Notes: a model not told the origin generated them from the letters alone. Shown: positions 9,204 through 18,058, counted from the first letter of the stretch. The stretch is 64,000 bases of DNA from JBMNQS01 sp050944255 (GCA_050944255.1 JBMNQS010000003.1:4085-68084), one strand, 5' to 3'. Numbers and translations are program-made.

Positions 9204-10277
9204 ATGAATAAGCGGGTTCGCCGCCTGTTTGAAAGCGGCATCGGCGCAGAGACCGTCTGCATCACAAAGAGCGTCAATATGCGCTACTACAGCGGCTTTA
9301 CCGGTGAAGGCGTTCTTGTTCTGACGCCCGATGACATGCGGATCGTCACCGATTCCCGCTACGGCGAGCAGGCTTTCAGCCAGGCGCCGCAGGCACAGGT
9401 CACGCTGATCGGCGCGGGGGACGATTACCTGGGCACGCTGGCGCGCCTTCTCAAACGGCCGGGCATAGAGCGCGCCGCTTTGGAGGACAAGCATATTACC
9501 GCGGCGGATTTCTTTCGCCTCAGGGACGCGCTGCCCGGTGATTTCATTATGCTGCCGCTGGGGGACGCTGCCGACGGCGTGCGCGCGGTGAAGGACGGCG
9601 GGGAAATTACCGCCATCGCAAAGGCACAAAAGCTGGCCGATGAAGCCTTTTCGCGCATACTTTCCTTTATCCGGCCCGGCGTGACGGAAACCGATGTGGC
9701 GCTGGAACTGGAAATGTCCATGCGAAGGGCCGGCGCGCAGGGGTTATCCTTCGATATGATCGTGGCCTCGGGCATTCATTCCGCCATGCCCCACGCCACT
9801 TTATCCGGGAAGAAAATTGAGCCCGGCGACGTGGTGACGCTGGACTTCGGCTGCAGGGTGGACGGCTACTGCTCGGATATGACCCGCACCGTTGCGGTAG
9901 GATACCTGCCGGACGAACTTAAAAAAATCTACGGGGTTGTCCTGGAAGCGCAGCTTGCGGCGCTGGAGGTTCTGGCAACCGGCAAAACCGGCCGGCAAGT
10001 GGATGCCGCCGCGCGCCGCATCATCGAAAGCGCCGGCTATGGCGAATACTTCGGCCATGGCCTGGGTCACGGCGTGGGCCTTGAAATCCACGAAATGCCG
10101 CGACTTTCCCACGCCCCGGAGGCGGATGCGGTCCTTCAAAAAGGGCATGTGGTCACCGTGGAGCCGGGCGTCTACGTTCCTGCCCTGGGCGGCGTGCGCA
10201 TCGAGGATCTTTGCGTTTTGACAGAAAATGGGTATAATAACTTGACAAGTTCGGATAAAAAACTGATGATTATATAG
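9204..10277 (+). CDS. Xaa-Pro aminopeptidase, M24 family
   Basis: The 357-residue cytosolic enzyme removes N-terminal residues preceding proline. The first 125 or so residues form a creatinase-like N-domain (NMRYYSGFTGEGVLVLT). The pita-bread catalytic domain carries the five metal-ligand positions: VTLDFGCRVDGYCSDMTRT (two Asp), GHGLGHGVGLEIHE (His), VTVEPGVY (Glu) and GGVRIED (Glu). ATG 9204 follows TGAGGGATACT and fits better than an upstream in-frame codon at 9177. The gene lies directly before efp, the usual clostridial arrangement, and may be co-transcribed with it. Whether it is aminopeptidase P or a dipeptidase (PepQ-like) cannot be settled from motifs alone. Confidence 0.9.
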   Translation: MNKRVRRLFESGIGAETVCITKSVNMRYYSGFTGEGVLVLTPDDMRIVTDSRYGEQAFSQAPQAQVTLIGAGDDYLGTLARLLKRPGIERAALEDKHITAADFFRLRDALPGDFIMLPLGDAADGVRAVKDGGEITAIAKAQKLADEAFSRILSFIRPGVTETDVALELEMSMRRAGAQGLSFDMIVASGIHSAMPHATLSGKKIEPGDVVTLDFGCRVDGYCSDMTRTVAVGYLPDELKKIYGVVLEAQLAALEVLATGKTGRQVDAAARRIIESAGYGEYFGHGLGHGVGLEIHEMPRLSHAPEADAVLQKGHVVTVEPGVYVPALGGVRIEDLCVLTENGYNNLTSSDKKLMII

Positions 10278-10333
10278 GCAGCGGGTAAGCCATCCGCAAT
10301 CGTCTGCATGAAATAGCTTTTTGGAGGGATTCT

Positions 10334-10891
10334 ATGATCAGCGCAGGAGAATTTCGTAAGGGTATTACCATCGATATGGACGGGCAAGTATTCGTTATCG
10401 TGGACTTCCAGCACGTCAAGCCGGGTAAGGGCGCGGCCTTCGTGCGGGCCAAAATTAAAAACGTCATGAGCGGCGGCGTCCTGGAACGCACCTTCAACCC
10501 CGCGGAACGCTTCCCCAGGGCCCGTATCGAGTCCAAGGAAATGGAATACCTCTACAATGACGGCGACCTCTATTACTTCATGGACACCGAAACCTACGAG
10601 CAGCTGCCGCTGAATCGGGAGATCGTGGCCGAAGCCATGAACTTCGTCCGTGAAAATTCGCCCGTGACCATCCGCTTCTACCAGGATAACCCCTTCTCGG
10701 TGGAAGCCCCCAACTTCGTGGAGCTTGAGGTCACCGACGCCGAACCCGGCATCAAGGGCGATACGGCGTCCAACGTCACAAAAGGTGCCACCCTTGAAAC
10801 GGGATTCCGCCTGCAAGTACCGCTGTTTGTCAATGCCGGCGATACCATCCGCGTGGATACCCGCACTGGCGAATACATGGAGCGCGTATAA
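10334..10891 (+). CDS. efp: Translation elongation factor P
   Basis: The protein has 185 residues, the standard size, and three beta-barrel domains. It binds between the P and E sites and rescues ribosomes stalled at polyproline stretches. The tip loop of domain I reads VKPGKGAAF; the lysine at residue 32 is the position modified in Bacillus EF-P. GGAGGG lies about nine bases before the ATG. The downstream CD1247-type gene starts 28 bp after the stop, as in many Clostridia. In many relatives spoIIIAA follows efp, but here the spoIIIA operon is 31 kb away, so the block has been rearranged. Confidence 0.96.
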   Translation: MISAGEFRKGITIDMDGQVFVIVDFQHVKPGKGAAFVRAKIKNVMSGGVLERTFNPAERFPRARIESKEMEYLYNDGDLYYFMDTETYEQLPLNREIVAEAMNFVRENSPVTIRFYQDNPFSVEAPNFVELEVTDAEPGIKGDTASNVTKGATLETGFRLQVPLFVNAGDTIRVDTRTGEYMERV

Positions 10892-10918
10892 ATACCGCGC
10901 CGCTGAAAGGAGTTTTGT

Positions 10919-11311
10919 ATGAGTCTACTGACCGAACGAGTCGCCTACCTGAAAGGCCTTGCCGAAGGTATGGAATTCTCGGAGAAATCCTCCGAGCAGA
11001 AAATGCTGCTGCAGATACTCAATCTGCTGTCAGACGTGGCGGACGCCATTGGAGACCTGGAGGATAACCAGGCGGAAATTGAGGATTATATCGAGGAAAT
11101 CGATGAGGATCTGGGCGCGCTCGAATCCTTCCTGTTCGATGAGGATGAACAGGACGATGGGGATGGGCCGGACGAGTACGAGTATCCCTGCTGCGGTGAG
11201 ATGGACTGCGGCTGTGCCGTTGATTTTGAAGATGCGAACGGCGAGGAGGCCGACGATGACGCCCAAGAGCAGTTGGCGGCGCCCGCCGCTCAGGAGCCTC
11301 ACGTGAATTGA
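10919..11311 (+). CDS. CD1247-type N-terminal domain protein
   Basis: The protein has 130 residues. The N-terminal 75 residues match the conserved clostridial CD1247 domain (LTERVAYLKGLAEGMEF, then a heptad-like acidic helix). The C-terminal half is strongly acidic and has a short cysteine cluster (YPCCGEMDCGCAVDF) that resembles half of a zinc ribbon. Homologues often carry two CxxC knuckles, so the metal site may be reduced. Function is unknown. Position after efp, AAAGGAG before the ATG, and a terminator 12 bp past the stop make it the last gene of an aminopeptidase-efp-CD1247 unit. Confidence 0.75.
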   Translation: MSLLTERVAYLKGLAEGMEFSEKSSEQKMLLQILNLLSDVADAIGDLEDNQAEIEDYIEEIDEDLGALESFLFDEDEQDDGDGPDEYEYPCCGEMDCGCAVDFEDANGEEADDDAQEQLAAPAAQEPHVN

Positions 11312-11323
11312 AAAATGACGAGC

Positions 11324-11347
11324 AAACCGGCCTTCGGGCCGGTTTTT
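11324..11347 (+). terminator. Intrinsic terminator of the efp unit
   Basis: AAACCGGCC, a TTCG tetraloop and GGCCGGTTT are followed by T residues. Confidence 0.9.
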
Positions 11348-11354
11348 GTGTCTG

Positions 11355-11760
11355 GGGCTGCTTAAGGCGCTGCCTTAGAATCCGCCGGGCGCTGCCCTGG
11401 GAACCCGCTTAAGGCTCCACCTTAAGAATCTGCCGGGCGCTGCCCGGACCCGCTTAGAACCTTTTTCTGAAGAAAAAGGTTCTAAGAACTCCAAAAAGAC
11501 TTCAATACGCTTCGCGGGAAAAAGCCTACTTGGTTTGTTTTGCCGGGCTCTGCCCGGACCCGCTCCCAAAAGACTTCAATACGCTTCGCGGGAGGGGAAT
11601 TTTGTTTTGGTTTATCCTTCCCACAAGCGGAGCTTGCGGCGGTAAAGTTTCTTGGGGGATTCCAAAGGGGGCCTTCTTTTCAAAGAAGGCCCCCTTTGGC
11701 CGCCGGAGGCAAAATGTTTTTGGCATGACTCATGGCAGCGGTCGCCGGAGGCGAGCCTGC
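11355..11760. repeat. Modular hairpin repeat cluster R1
   Basis: About 400 bp without a gene, made almost entirely of short inverted repeats: CTTAAGGCTCCACCTTAAG, three versions of CCGGGC-loop-GCCCGG, a long palindrome around 11455-11487 (arms TTAGAACCTTTTTCT) and another around 11668-11700 (arms AAAGGGGGCCTTCTTT). The module ending in GACTTCAATACGCTTCGCGG occurs twice (around 11501 and 11572). Related modules recur in R3, R5 and R6. The cluster sits directly after the efp terminator. Confidence 0.8.
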
Positions 11761-11834
11761 CTGCCGGCAAACGTGCGTTCAAATTCTCCGCCGCTGCATA
11801 CATATATATAAAGTGACTTTTGGGAGGCAAGGCG

Positions 11835-12122
11835 ATGCTGTATTCAAAGCTGAAAAAAAAAGAGGTTGTCAATGTCTACGACGGGTCCAAACTGGGCAAT
11901 ATCGTGGACTTGGCCATTGACGAACACTCGGGCAAGATCTGCTCCATTGTGGTGCCGGGCCCGTCGAGGGGGATCAGCTGCTTTTTTCGCGGCGGCCAGG
12001 ATCTGGTGATTCCCTGGGAGAAGATCGACCGGATCGGCGACGATGTGATATTGGTATGCCTGGACGGCGTGGCCGCGGCGCAGGCGCACTCTTCTAGACA
12101 GGGACGCTGCAATCGCGTATAA
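11835..12122 (+). CDS. YlmC/YmxH family PRC-barrel protein
   Basis: The 95-residue product is a PRC-barrel-like protein (MLYSKLKKKEVVNVYDG, then GNIVDLAIDEHSGKI and VIPWEKIDRIGDDVILV). The family is conserved in spore formers and has been linked to sporulation, but its function is unknown. ATG 11835 follows GGGAGG. The C-terminal tail (AAAQAHSSRQGRCNRV) extends past the usual domain. The stop codon overlaps the -10 element of the nrdR promoter. Confidence 0.8.
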   Translation: MLYSKLKKKEVVNVYDGSKLGNIVDLAIDEHSGKICSIVVPGPSRGISCFFRGGQDLVIPWEKIDRIGDDVILVCLDGVAAAQAHSSRQGRCNRV

Positions 12123-12123
12123 T
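12095..12123 (+). promoter_or_regulatory. Sigma-A promoter of nrdR
   Basis: TAGACA (12095-12100) and a perfect TATAAT (12118-12123) are separated by 17 bp, 54 bp upstream of the nrdR ATG and inside the end of the ylmC-like gene. Confidence 0.65.
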
Positions 12124-12176
12124 GAAAAACAACATACCGGCGTTATCGGCTAATCATTACCAAGGAGGAGCGGCCA

Positions 12177-12635
12177 ATGAAGTGCATGTTCTGTGGCTGC
12201 ACGAACAGCCGCGTGATCGATTCGCGCACCACCGAGGAGAGTACCGCCATCCGCCGCCGCAGGGAGTGCGAACAGTGCGGTAAGCGGTTCACCACCTATG
12301 AGAAGATAGAAATCGCGCCCCTTATGGTCATCAAAAAGGACGGGCGGCGCGAGGAATTCAATTCCGAAAAAATCCGGACAAGTATCCTGAAGGCCTGCGC
12401 CAACCTGCCGGTGAGCATGGGGACCATCGACGAGATCGTAACGGATATCGAGCGCAAAATCGCCAACTCGCTGGCCCAGGAAGTGACCTCCAAACAGATC
12501 GGCGAGATGGTCATGCAGGCGCTCAAGGACGTGGACGAGGTGGCCTACGTCCGCTTCGCGTCGGTGTACCGCCAGTTCCGCGATATTCATTCGTTTATGC
12601 AGGAACTCAATAAACTTCTGACGGAATCGGAATGA
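12177..12635 (+). CDS. nrdR: Transcriptional repressor NrdR
   Basis: The 152-residue protein has an N-terminal zinc ribbon (MKCMFCGC at residues 1-8, CEQCGKRF at about 31-38) and an ATP-cone domain (VIKKDGRREEFNSEKI, about 50-65). NrdR senses ATP/dATP and represses ribonucleotide reductase genes by binding paired NrdR boxes. AAGGAGG precedes the ATG. A target is visible in this window: the nrdJ promoter at 36.06 kb carries two NrdR-like boxes 31 bp apart. The gene is followed after 18 bp by the tail of a pgeF-like gene, its usual neighbour. Confidence 0.96.
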   Translation: MKCMFCGCTNSRVIDSRTTEESTAIRRRRECEQCGKRFTTYEKIEIAPLMVIKKDGRREEFNSEKIRTSILKACANLPVSMGTIDEIVTDIERKIANSLAQEVTSKQIGEMVMQALKDVDEVAYVRFASVYRQFRDIHSFMQELNKLLTESE

Positions 12636-12653
12636 AAATGGGATATAAACTCG

Positions 12654-12872
12654 ATGGGCGGCGCGCACGTGCACCGCGGCGCGGGCGGCAAGCACCATAT
12701 CGACCTGTGGGCCTGCAACAAGGACCAGTTGATCGCCGCCGGGCTGCCGGAGGGAAGTGTCACCGTCACCGGCCTTTGCAGCGTCTGCCATGATCCGGAC
12801 CTGTTTTACTCCAACCGCCGCCAGGGGGACGACCGCGGCAGCATGATCGCGCTGATCTCATTGCTGCAATAG
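12654..12872 (+). pseudogene. C-terminal remnant of a PgeF/YfiH laccase-domain purine nucleoside phosphorylase
   Basis: Only about 60 residues of the family remain: HHIDLWACNKDQLIAAGL, then VTGLCSVCHDPDLFYSNRR and a final MIALISLL. These match the end of multicopper-oxidase-domain (YfiH/PgeF) proteins, normally about 250-280 residues. The catalytic histidines and cysteine of the first three quarters are absent, and just 18 bp separate this frame from the nrdR stop. A deletion of most of the gene is the simplest explanation. The frame may still be translated, but the product could not be active. Confidence 0.75.
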
Positions 12873-13139
12873 CTTTGGGGCGGAAGTTTCCTGGGATTGG
12901 TTTCAATAAACCAATACCGCTTTGCCGTGCCGCGCTGCGCCTGCGCGGGACGGTAATTTTTTTGCGTTTTGGGATTTGTAACTTTGCACCGGCCGCCGGC
13001 AAACGTCATCCGCGGCGGTTTGATCTTTGAGAGCACAGCTTCAATAACAGCCGATTTCAAGCTAAAATAAAGACATTTTTTCTGAGTTTATCGGACAGAA
13101 TAAGGTGGTATACCAATTGAAAACGGGAGGAAAAAGGCT

Positions 13140-13766
13140 TTGTCTCTTGCCAATATCATGTGGGTGGCGCTGCTTGTACTGATCATTTTTGATGTGGCGC
13201 CCGATACCATGAAAACACTTAAAATCAAACAATTGCCGGCCATCGGCATCTGCGTGCTGGCGCTGGTGTTGGGCAATCTGCCCGGCTTTGTCGCCGGCAA
13301 CTGGCTTGTGCTCAATATCGGCTGGACGGTGGTTCCGCTGGCCGTCTACATCTATCTTTTCGTGCGGACCCGCGACACGTGGCAGCGCATTGGCTCCATA
13401 CTGGCCCCGGTGGTGCTGGCCTACGTCATGTACATTTTAGGCCGCAGCATGCCCGATGAGATGAATATCTCCTGGCAGGACGGATACGTCTGGTACGGCA
13501 TGCTCATCGGTGCCTTCTGCGCCGCCCTGGCGCCGGGCAGCGCAGGAGCCGTCATGGGCTGTATACTATCCGGCTTTGTCGCAGGGACGTCCCAGAGCCT
13601 GATTTCCAGGATGCGGGGCATCTATGTGCCCGTTTCCGTAGGCACGGACCAGACCATGGCCGTGATGCTCATCGCCGTCATCTCCGCGCTGATCGTGCGC
13701 TGGCTGATCGCGCATGTGAAACACAGGTTTTTCACGGAAAAGACGGAGACGTCTTCGGCGGTTTAA
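13140..13766 (+). CDS. Hypothetical multi-pass membrane protein, 208 aa
   Basis: No family is recognised. About six hydrophobic segments are visible (for example residues 5-20, 33-52, 58-75, 88-103, 120-145 and 174-190). The start is a TTG at 13140 behind GGGAGG at a spacing of about nine bases. The C-terminal tail is basic and then polar (HVKHRFFTEKTETSSAV). A strong terminator follows at 13801. It stands alone between the pgeF remnant and the dehydrogenase gene. The 267 bp upstream hold nothing I can name. Confidence 0.6.
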   Translation: MSLANIMWVALLVLIIFDVAPDTMKTLKIKQLPAIGICVLALVLGNLPGFVAGNWLVLNIGWTVVPLAVYIYLFVRTRDTWQRIGSILAPVVLAYVMYILGRSMPDEMNISWQDGYVWYGMLIGAFCAALAPGSAGAVMGCILSGFVAGTSQSLISRMRGIYVPVSVGTDQTMAVMLIAVISALIVRWLIAHVKHRFFTEKTETSSAV

Positions 13767-13800
13767 ATATGAGATGAAAGACTTATTTTCATGATCAAAT

Positions 13801-13833
13801 GCCGGCACCGCATGAAAGCGGCGCCGGTTTTTG
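13801..13833 (+). terminator. Intrinsic terminator after the 208-aa membrane protein
   Basis: GCCGGC-A-CCGC pairs with GCGG-C-GCCGG around an ATGAAA loop, followed by TTTTTGTTTTG. Confidence 0.8.
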
Positions 13834-14018
13834 TTTTGAGCCTGGCGACGCCGCGGCGCCGCGGCCCGGGGAACGGCGATTCCATATTTTATGGCGCCTG
13901 CCGATCCGGGAAAAATCCCAACCGCCCTGTGGGATTTAATTAAACTTTTAAATCAATTTACTTTATGCTACAATGACGGTGAATCTAAATTGTATGAAAG
14001 AGGCAAGAGAGGAAAACC

Positions 14019-15119
14019 ATGGAATTTTCAGTGCATCCCAAAATCGTCGGCTTCCCGGACCTGCAGGCGTTCTTTGGCGACGTGAAGATCGGAGAAGGCG
14101 ACCTTCTGATCACCAACGAGGTCATTTTATCGCCCCACGCGGACGCGGATACGCTGCCGTGCACGGTGCTGTTTCAGGAGCGCTTCGGCGCGGGAGAGCC
14201 CACCGACGAGATGGCCGACGCCATGCTCGAGTCGGTCCGCGGCAGAGATTTTAAGCGCATATTCGCCATTGGCGGCGGAACCGTCATCGACATCTCCAAG
14301 ATTTTCGTATTCGGCACCGGCTATACGGTGCGGGAAATCTATGAAAGGGGCGCGCAGCTGCCCAAAGTCAGCGAGCTCTACTGCGTGCCCACCACAAGCG
14401 GCACGGGGAGCGAGGTCACCGGCCTGATTTCCATCGGCTTTGTAAAGGAGCATAAAAAGATCGGCCTGGCGCTGCCGGCGTTTTTCGCCGATGTGGCCGT
14501 ACTGGTGGCGCCGCTGATGAAAAATCTGCCGTATCCGGTATTTTGCTACAGCGCCGTGGACGCTATGATCCATGCCATGGAAGCCCACGTATCGCCCAGG
14601 GCGAACCTCTTTACAAGGGCCTGCGGCACAGCCGCCATCGAAACGCTGATCGCCGCGTTCATCCAGATGGACGGCAAACGGGAGCTGCCCGAGGACCTGG
14701 AGGCCTGCCTGGCCGCCAGCAGCCTGGCGGGCATCGCCTTTGGCAACGCCGGCTGCGCCGCCGTGCACGCGCTGTCCTACTCCATCGCCGGGACGTACCA
14801 CGTGGCCCACGGACGGGCCAATTACCTGGTATTGTCGGGGACTTTTGCCATGTACCGCAAGCTCGGCGCGGACCTTTCGCCCCTTGAGAAGGTGCTGCGG
14901 GATGCTCTGGGATGTACGCAGGAGGAGGTCTGGCGGCGCCTGGACGCGCTTTTGGATCGCATGATCCCGCTGAAACCGCTGTCCACGCTGGGCGTCACCA
15001 AAAGCGACTGCGCCGATTTCGCCGAAGCGGTCATAAAAAACCAGCAGCGCCTGATGGTCAACAACCCTGTGGAGCTGACCTGGGACAACGTCAGGGAAAT
15101 CTATGAAAACCTGCTTTAA
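14019..15119 (+). CDS. 4hbD: 4-hydroxybutyrate dehydrogenase, iron-containing alcohol dehydrogenase family
   Basis: The 366-residue protein matches the clostridial 4-hydroxybutyrate dehydrogenase pattern throughout: GEGDLLITNEV, FQERFGAGEPTDEM, the nucleotide motif IGGGTVIDISK, PTTSGTGSEV, and LPYPVFCYSAVDAMIHAME. Metal ligands are visible as Asp and His in SAVDAMIHAME and two His in GTYHVAHGRANY. The enzyme interconverts succinate semialdehyde and 4-hydroxybutyrate with NAD(H), as in gamma-aminobutyrate or succinate fermentation. None of the partner genes (CoA transferase, 4-hydroxybutyryl-CoA dehydratase, succinate semialdehyde dehydrogenase) is nearby. The subfamily assignment is from remembered sequence similarity; a different short-chain alcohol is possible. 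Confidence 0.82.
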   Translation: MEFSVHPKIVGFPDLQAFFGDVKIGEGDLLITNEVILSPHADADTLPCTVLFQERFGAGEPTDEMADAMLESVRGRDFKRIFAIGGGTVIDISKIFVFGTGYTVREIYERGAQLPKVSELYCVPTTSGTGSEVTGLISIGFVKEHKKIGLALPAFFADVAVLVAPLMKNLPYPVFCYSAVDAMIHAMEAHVSPRANLFTRACGTAAIETLIAAFIQMDGKRELPEDLEACLAASSLAGIAFGNAGCAAVHALSYSIAGTYHVAHGRANYLVLSGTFAMYRKLGADLSPLEKVLRDALGCTQEEVWRRLDALLDRMIPLKPLSTLGVTKSDCADFAEAVIKNQQRLMVNNPVELTWDNVREIYENLL

Positions 15120-15130
15120 GCCGGGAAAGC

Positions 15131-15168
15131 AAAAGCGTCCTGCACAGAAACGTACAGGACGCTTTTTT
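15131..15168 (+). terminator. Intrinsic terminator of the dehydrogenase gene
   Basis: AAAAGCGTCCTG and CAGGACGCTTTT form a 12-bp stem followed by T residues. Confidence 0.92.
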
Positions 15169-15318
15169 GCACCAAAACGCATAGACGGCCGCCGGGTGGT
15201 CATACTGGGCAACGAGAGCTTTCAAGGCGCCTGAGACGGCCATGCCTGTGAAGATTTTCACATGCACTGCCAAAAAATGTACAGAAAGTGAATTCTTGCG
15301 CGGGAGGCTTTCGTTTCC

Positions 15319-15347
15319 TTGACTTTGCAGATAAATTCATGAATAAT
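15319..15347 (+). promoter_or_regulatory. Sigma-A-like promoter for the DUF512-der-plsY unit
   Basis: TTGACT (15319-15324) and AATAAT (15342-15347) are separated by 17 bp, about 70 bp before the DUF512 gene. Confidence 0.5.
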
Positions 15348-15416
15348 AAGGAATGATTTCCAGGCGCGTGTGGCGCCTTGGGAGCATAGACTGACCCGGG
15401 AACATAGGAGTAGGAC

Positions 15417-16724
15417 ATGGCATCGGCACAATGGATCGCTCAGGTTACAGACGGCGGACGCGCGCAGCGCGCGGGCATTCTGCCCGGCCATAAACTTCTG
15501 CGGATCAACGGGGAGCCTGTGCGTGACGTCATCGACTACCAGGCCCTGTCCGCGCAGCGGCATCTGAGGCTTGAAATCCAGGATGAGGCCGGCCGCGTCC
15601 GGACGGCGGAGATCATCAAGGATAATGGGGAGCCTCTGGGCCTCGTCTTCCGGGACGGCCTGATGGACCGCCAGCGCTGCTGCTGCAACAGCTGCGTGTT
15701 CTGTTTCGTGGATCAGCTGCCCGGCGGCGTAAGAAGCTCGCTGCGGCAAAAGGACGACGACTGGCGCCTGTCCTTGATGATGGGCAATTACATTACCCTC
15801 ACCAACGTTTCCGACAAAGAGTTCGAGCGGATACTGCGCCGCCGCGTCAGCCCGCTGTACATCTCGGTGCACGCCGCCTGCGACAGGGTGCGCACCCATA
15901 TGCTGGGCAATCCCCGCGCCGGATTGATGGACCGGCTGAAACGCCTGGAGGGAGCGGGGCTGCGCTTCCACAGCCAGGTGGTGCTCTGCCCCGGCATCAA
16001 CGACGGGGACGTGCTGGAAGAGACCATGCGGGAGCTCTACGCGCTTTATCCCGCCGCCGCGTCGCTGGCGGTGGTGCCCGTGGGCCTTACGGCGCACAGG
16101 GACGGCCTTGCCGAGCTGCGGCCCGTGACCGAAGAGGGCGCCGCCGCCGTCATCGATCAGATAGAGGCGTTTGCCCAAAAGTGCCTGGCAGAGAGCGGCA
16201 CGCGCTTTGTGTGGGCCTCCGATGAGTTCTACGTAAAGGCCGCAAGGCCGCTATCGCCCTATGACGCCTACGAGGACTTCGTACAGATAGAAAACGGGGT
16301 GGGGCTGTACGCGCAGATGGCTGCCGAGTTTGACGACGCCATGGCGCAGGACGGCCCGTTTGCAGCCGCGCCGTGCCACATCGTCACCGGCGTGTCGGCA
16401 AAGCCGCTCCTGGAAAAGCTGATCGCCCCGGTGAATAAAGAGGGCCGGGTGAAGGTGCACGCCATAAAAAACGAATTTTTCGGCGAAAGCATTACGGTAG
16501 CCGGACTTGTCACCGGCGGGGACATCATCCGCCAGCTTTGCGGCCAGGACATGGGGCGGATGCTCATCCCCGGCTGCATGCTCCGCCAGGGCGAGAACGT
16601 TTTTTTGGACGATACCACCACCAGGGACGTGGAGGAGGCGCTTGGCGCGCAAATTCAGATTGTCCCGGTGGACGGCGCGGCGCTCCTGAGGGCGCTGTCG
16701 GGAAATGAGGACATGCATGAGTAA
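15417..16724 (+). CDS. DUF512 family protein with PDZ-like domain and cysteine cluster
   Basis: The 435-residue protein starts with a PDZ-like region (AQRAGILPGHKLLRINGEPV). A cysteine-rich radical-SAM-like motif follows (CCCNSCVFCFVDQLP, about residues 84-98), then KDDDWRLSLMMGNYITLTN, a family hallmark. The C-terminal DUF512 domain runs to the end. Members lie next to der in Clostridia, as here, and their biochemical role is not established; a radical SAM enzyme is plausible. ATG 15417 follows GGAG. Its stop codon overlaps the der start by 8 bp, so the genes are translationally coupled. Confidence 0.85.
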   Translation: MASAQWIAQVTDGGRAQRAGILPGHKLLRINGEPVRDVIDYQALSAQRHLRLEIQDEAGRVRTAEIIKDNGEPLGLVFRDGLMDRQRCCCNSCVFCFVDQLPGGVRSSLRQKDDDWRLSLMMGNYITLTNVSDKEFERILRRRVSPLYISVHAACDRVRTHMLGNPRAGLMDRLKRLEGAGLRFHSQVVLCPGINDGDVLEETMRELYALYPAAASLAVVPVGLTAHRDGLAELRPVTEEGAAAVIDQIEAFAQKCLAESGTRFVWASDEFYVKAARPLSPYDAYEDFVQIENGVGLYAQMAAEFDDAMAQDGPFAAAPCHIVTGVSAKPLLEKLIAPVNKEGRVKVHAIKNEFFGESITVAGLVTGGDIIRQLCGQDMGRMLIPGCMLRQGENVFLDDTTTRDVEEALGAQIQIVPVDGAALLRALSGNEDMHE

Positions 16725-18054
16725 CAAGGCCCGGCCCATGGTGGCCGTCGTGGGCAGGCCCAATGTGGGAAAGTCCACCTTTTTCAATCATATAGCAGGC
16801 AGGCGCATCGCCATCGTGGAGGATACGCCCGGGGTTACCCGCGACCGCATCTACGCAGACGTGGAGTGGCTGGGCCATCCCTTTACGCTGGTGGATACCG
16901 GCGGCATCGAGCCGGAAACCAGCGACAGCATCCTGATCCAGATGCGCAACCAGGCGGAACTGGCCGTGGATATGGCCAGCGTGATCCTGTTTTTCGTGGA
17001 TGCCCGTGAAGGGCTAACCCCCGCGGACAGCGACGTGGCGCAGATGCTGCGCCGAAGCCGCAAGCCGGTGATCCTGGTAGCCAATAAAGTGGACCATTTC
17101 CCCAATCCTGAAGCGTACTTCGACTTCTACGAGCTGGGCATGGGGGAGCCGGTTCCCATTTCATCGGCCAATAAGCTGGGCATCGGTGATTTGCTCGACG
17201 AGATCGTCCGGCACCTGCCCACCCGGCGGGAACTGGAAGAGGAGGAAGACCGGCGCACGCATATCGTGGTGGTGGGCAGGCCCAACGTGGGCAAAAGCTC
17301 CACCGTCAACGGCCTCTTGCGCGAGGAGCGGGTGATCGTCCACGATGAGCCGGGCACCACCCGCGACGCCATCGATACCCAGCTTCGGGTGGACGGGGAA
17401 GAGTATGTACTGGTGGATACCGCCGGCCTTCGCAAAAAGAGCCGCATTGCCGACGCGTCCATCGAACGCTACAGCGCCGTGCGCTCCCTGGCGGCCGTCA
17501 GGAGGGCCGACGTGGTGCTTTTGATCATCGACGCCACCACCGGCATCGCCGAGCAGGAAAGCAAGATCGCCGGTTACGCCCACGAACTGGGTAAGGCCTT
17601 TGTCATCCTTGTCAACAAGTGGGACGCGGTGCAAAAAACCAATACCACCACCGAGCAGTTCAAAAAAAAGATACGCGCCGAGCTCTCCTTTATGGACTAC
17701 GCGCCCATTTTGTTCTATTCCGCATTGACCGGCCAGCGTATACATAAAATTATAGAACTTGTCAAACAGGTGATGCAGCAGGCCACGCGCCGCATACCCA
17801 CGGGCGTGCTCAACGACGTGATCCAAGACGCCCTCACGAGCCACGAGCCTCCGTATCAGTCCGGAAGAAGACCGAAACTCTACTACGCCACACAGGTCAG
17901 TATCAAGCCGCCTACGTTTGTGTTTTTCGTCAACGAGGCGCAGCTGTTCCACTTTTCCTACATGCGGTACCTGGAAAATCATCTGCGTAAGTCCTTTGGA
18001 TTCGAAGGTACGCCCATCCAATTGATTCTGCGTGAGCGCAAAAAGGAGGACTGA
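16717..18054 (+). CDS. der: Ribosome-associated GTPase Der (EngA)
   Basis: The 445-residue protein has tandem GTPase domains and a C-terminal KH-like domain, the signature of Der, which helps 50S subunit assembly. P-loops are GRPNVGKS at residues 13-20 and again near 187-195. G3 motifs are DTGG and DTAG, and G4 motifs are NKVD and NKWD. I prefer ATG 16717 (GAGGA six to seven bases upstream) over the in-frame ATG at 16705. The gene overlaps the DUF512 gene and is followed four bases after its stop by plsY. Confidence 0.97.
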   Translation: MSNKARPMVAVVGRPNVGKSTFFNHIAGRRIAIVEDTPGVTRDRIYADVEWLGHPFTLVDTGGIEPETSDSILIQMRNQAELAVDMASVILFFVDAREGLTPADSDVAQMLRRSRKPVILVANKVDHFPNPEAYFDFYELGMGEPVPISSANKLGIGDLLDEIVRHLPTRRELEEEEDRRTHIVVVGRPNVGKSSTVNGLLREERVIVHDEPGTTRDAIDTQLRVDGEEYVLVDTAGLRKKSRIADASIERYSAVRSLAAVRRADVVLLIIDATTGIAEQESKIAGYAHELGKAFVILVNKWDAVQKTNTTTEQFKKKIRAELSFMDYAPILFYSALTGQRIHKIIELVKQVMQQATRRIPTGVLNDVIQDALTSHEPPYQSGRRPKLYYATQVSIKPPTFVFFVNEAQLFHFSYMRYLENHLRKSFGFEGTPIQLILRERKKED

Positions 18055-18058
18055 CACC

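Noticed and set aside
10218..10300. TTGACA/TATAAT elements at the end of the aminopeptidase gene as an efp promoter
   Set aside because: TATAAT lies only nine bases from the first TTGACA, and the second TTGACA has no good -10 at 16-18 bp.
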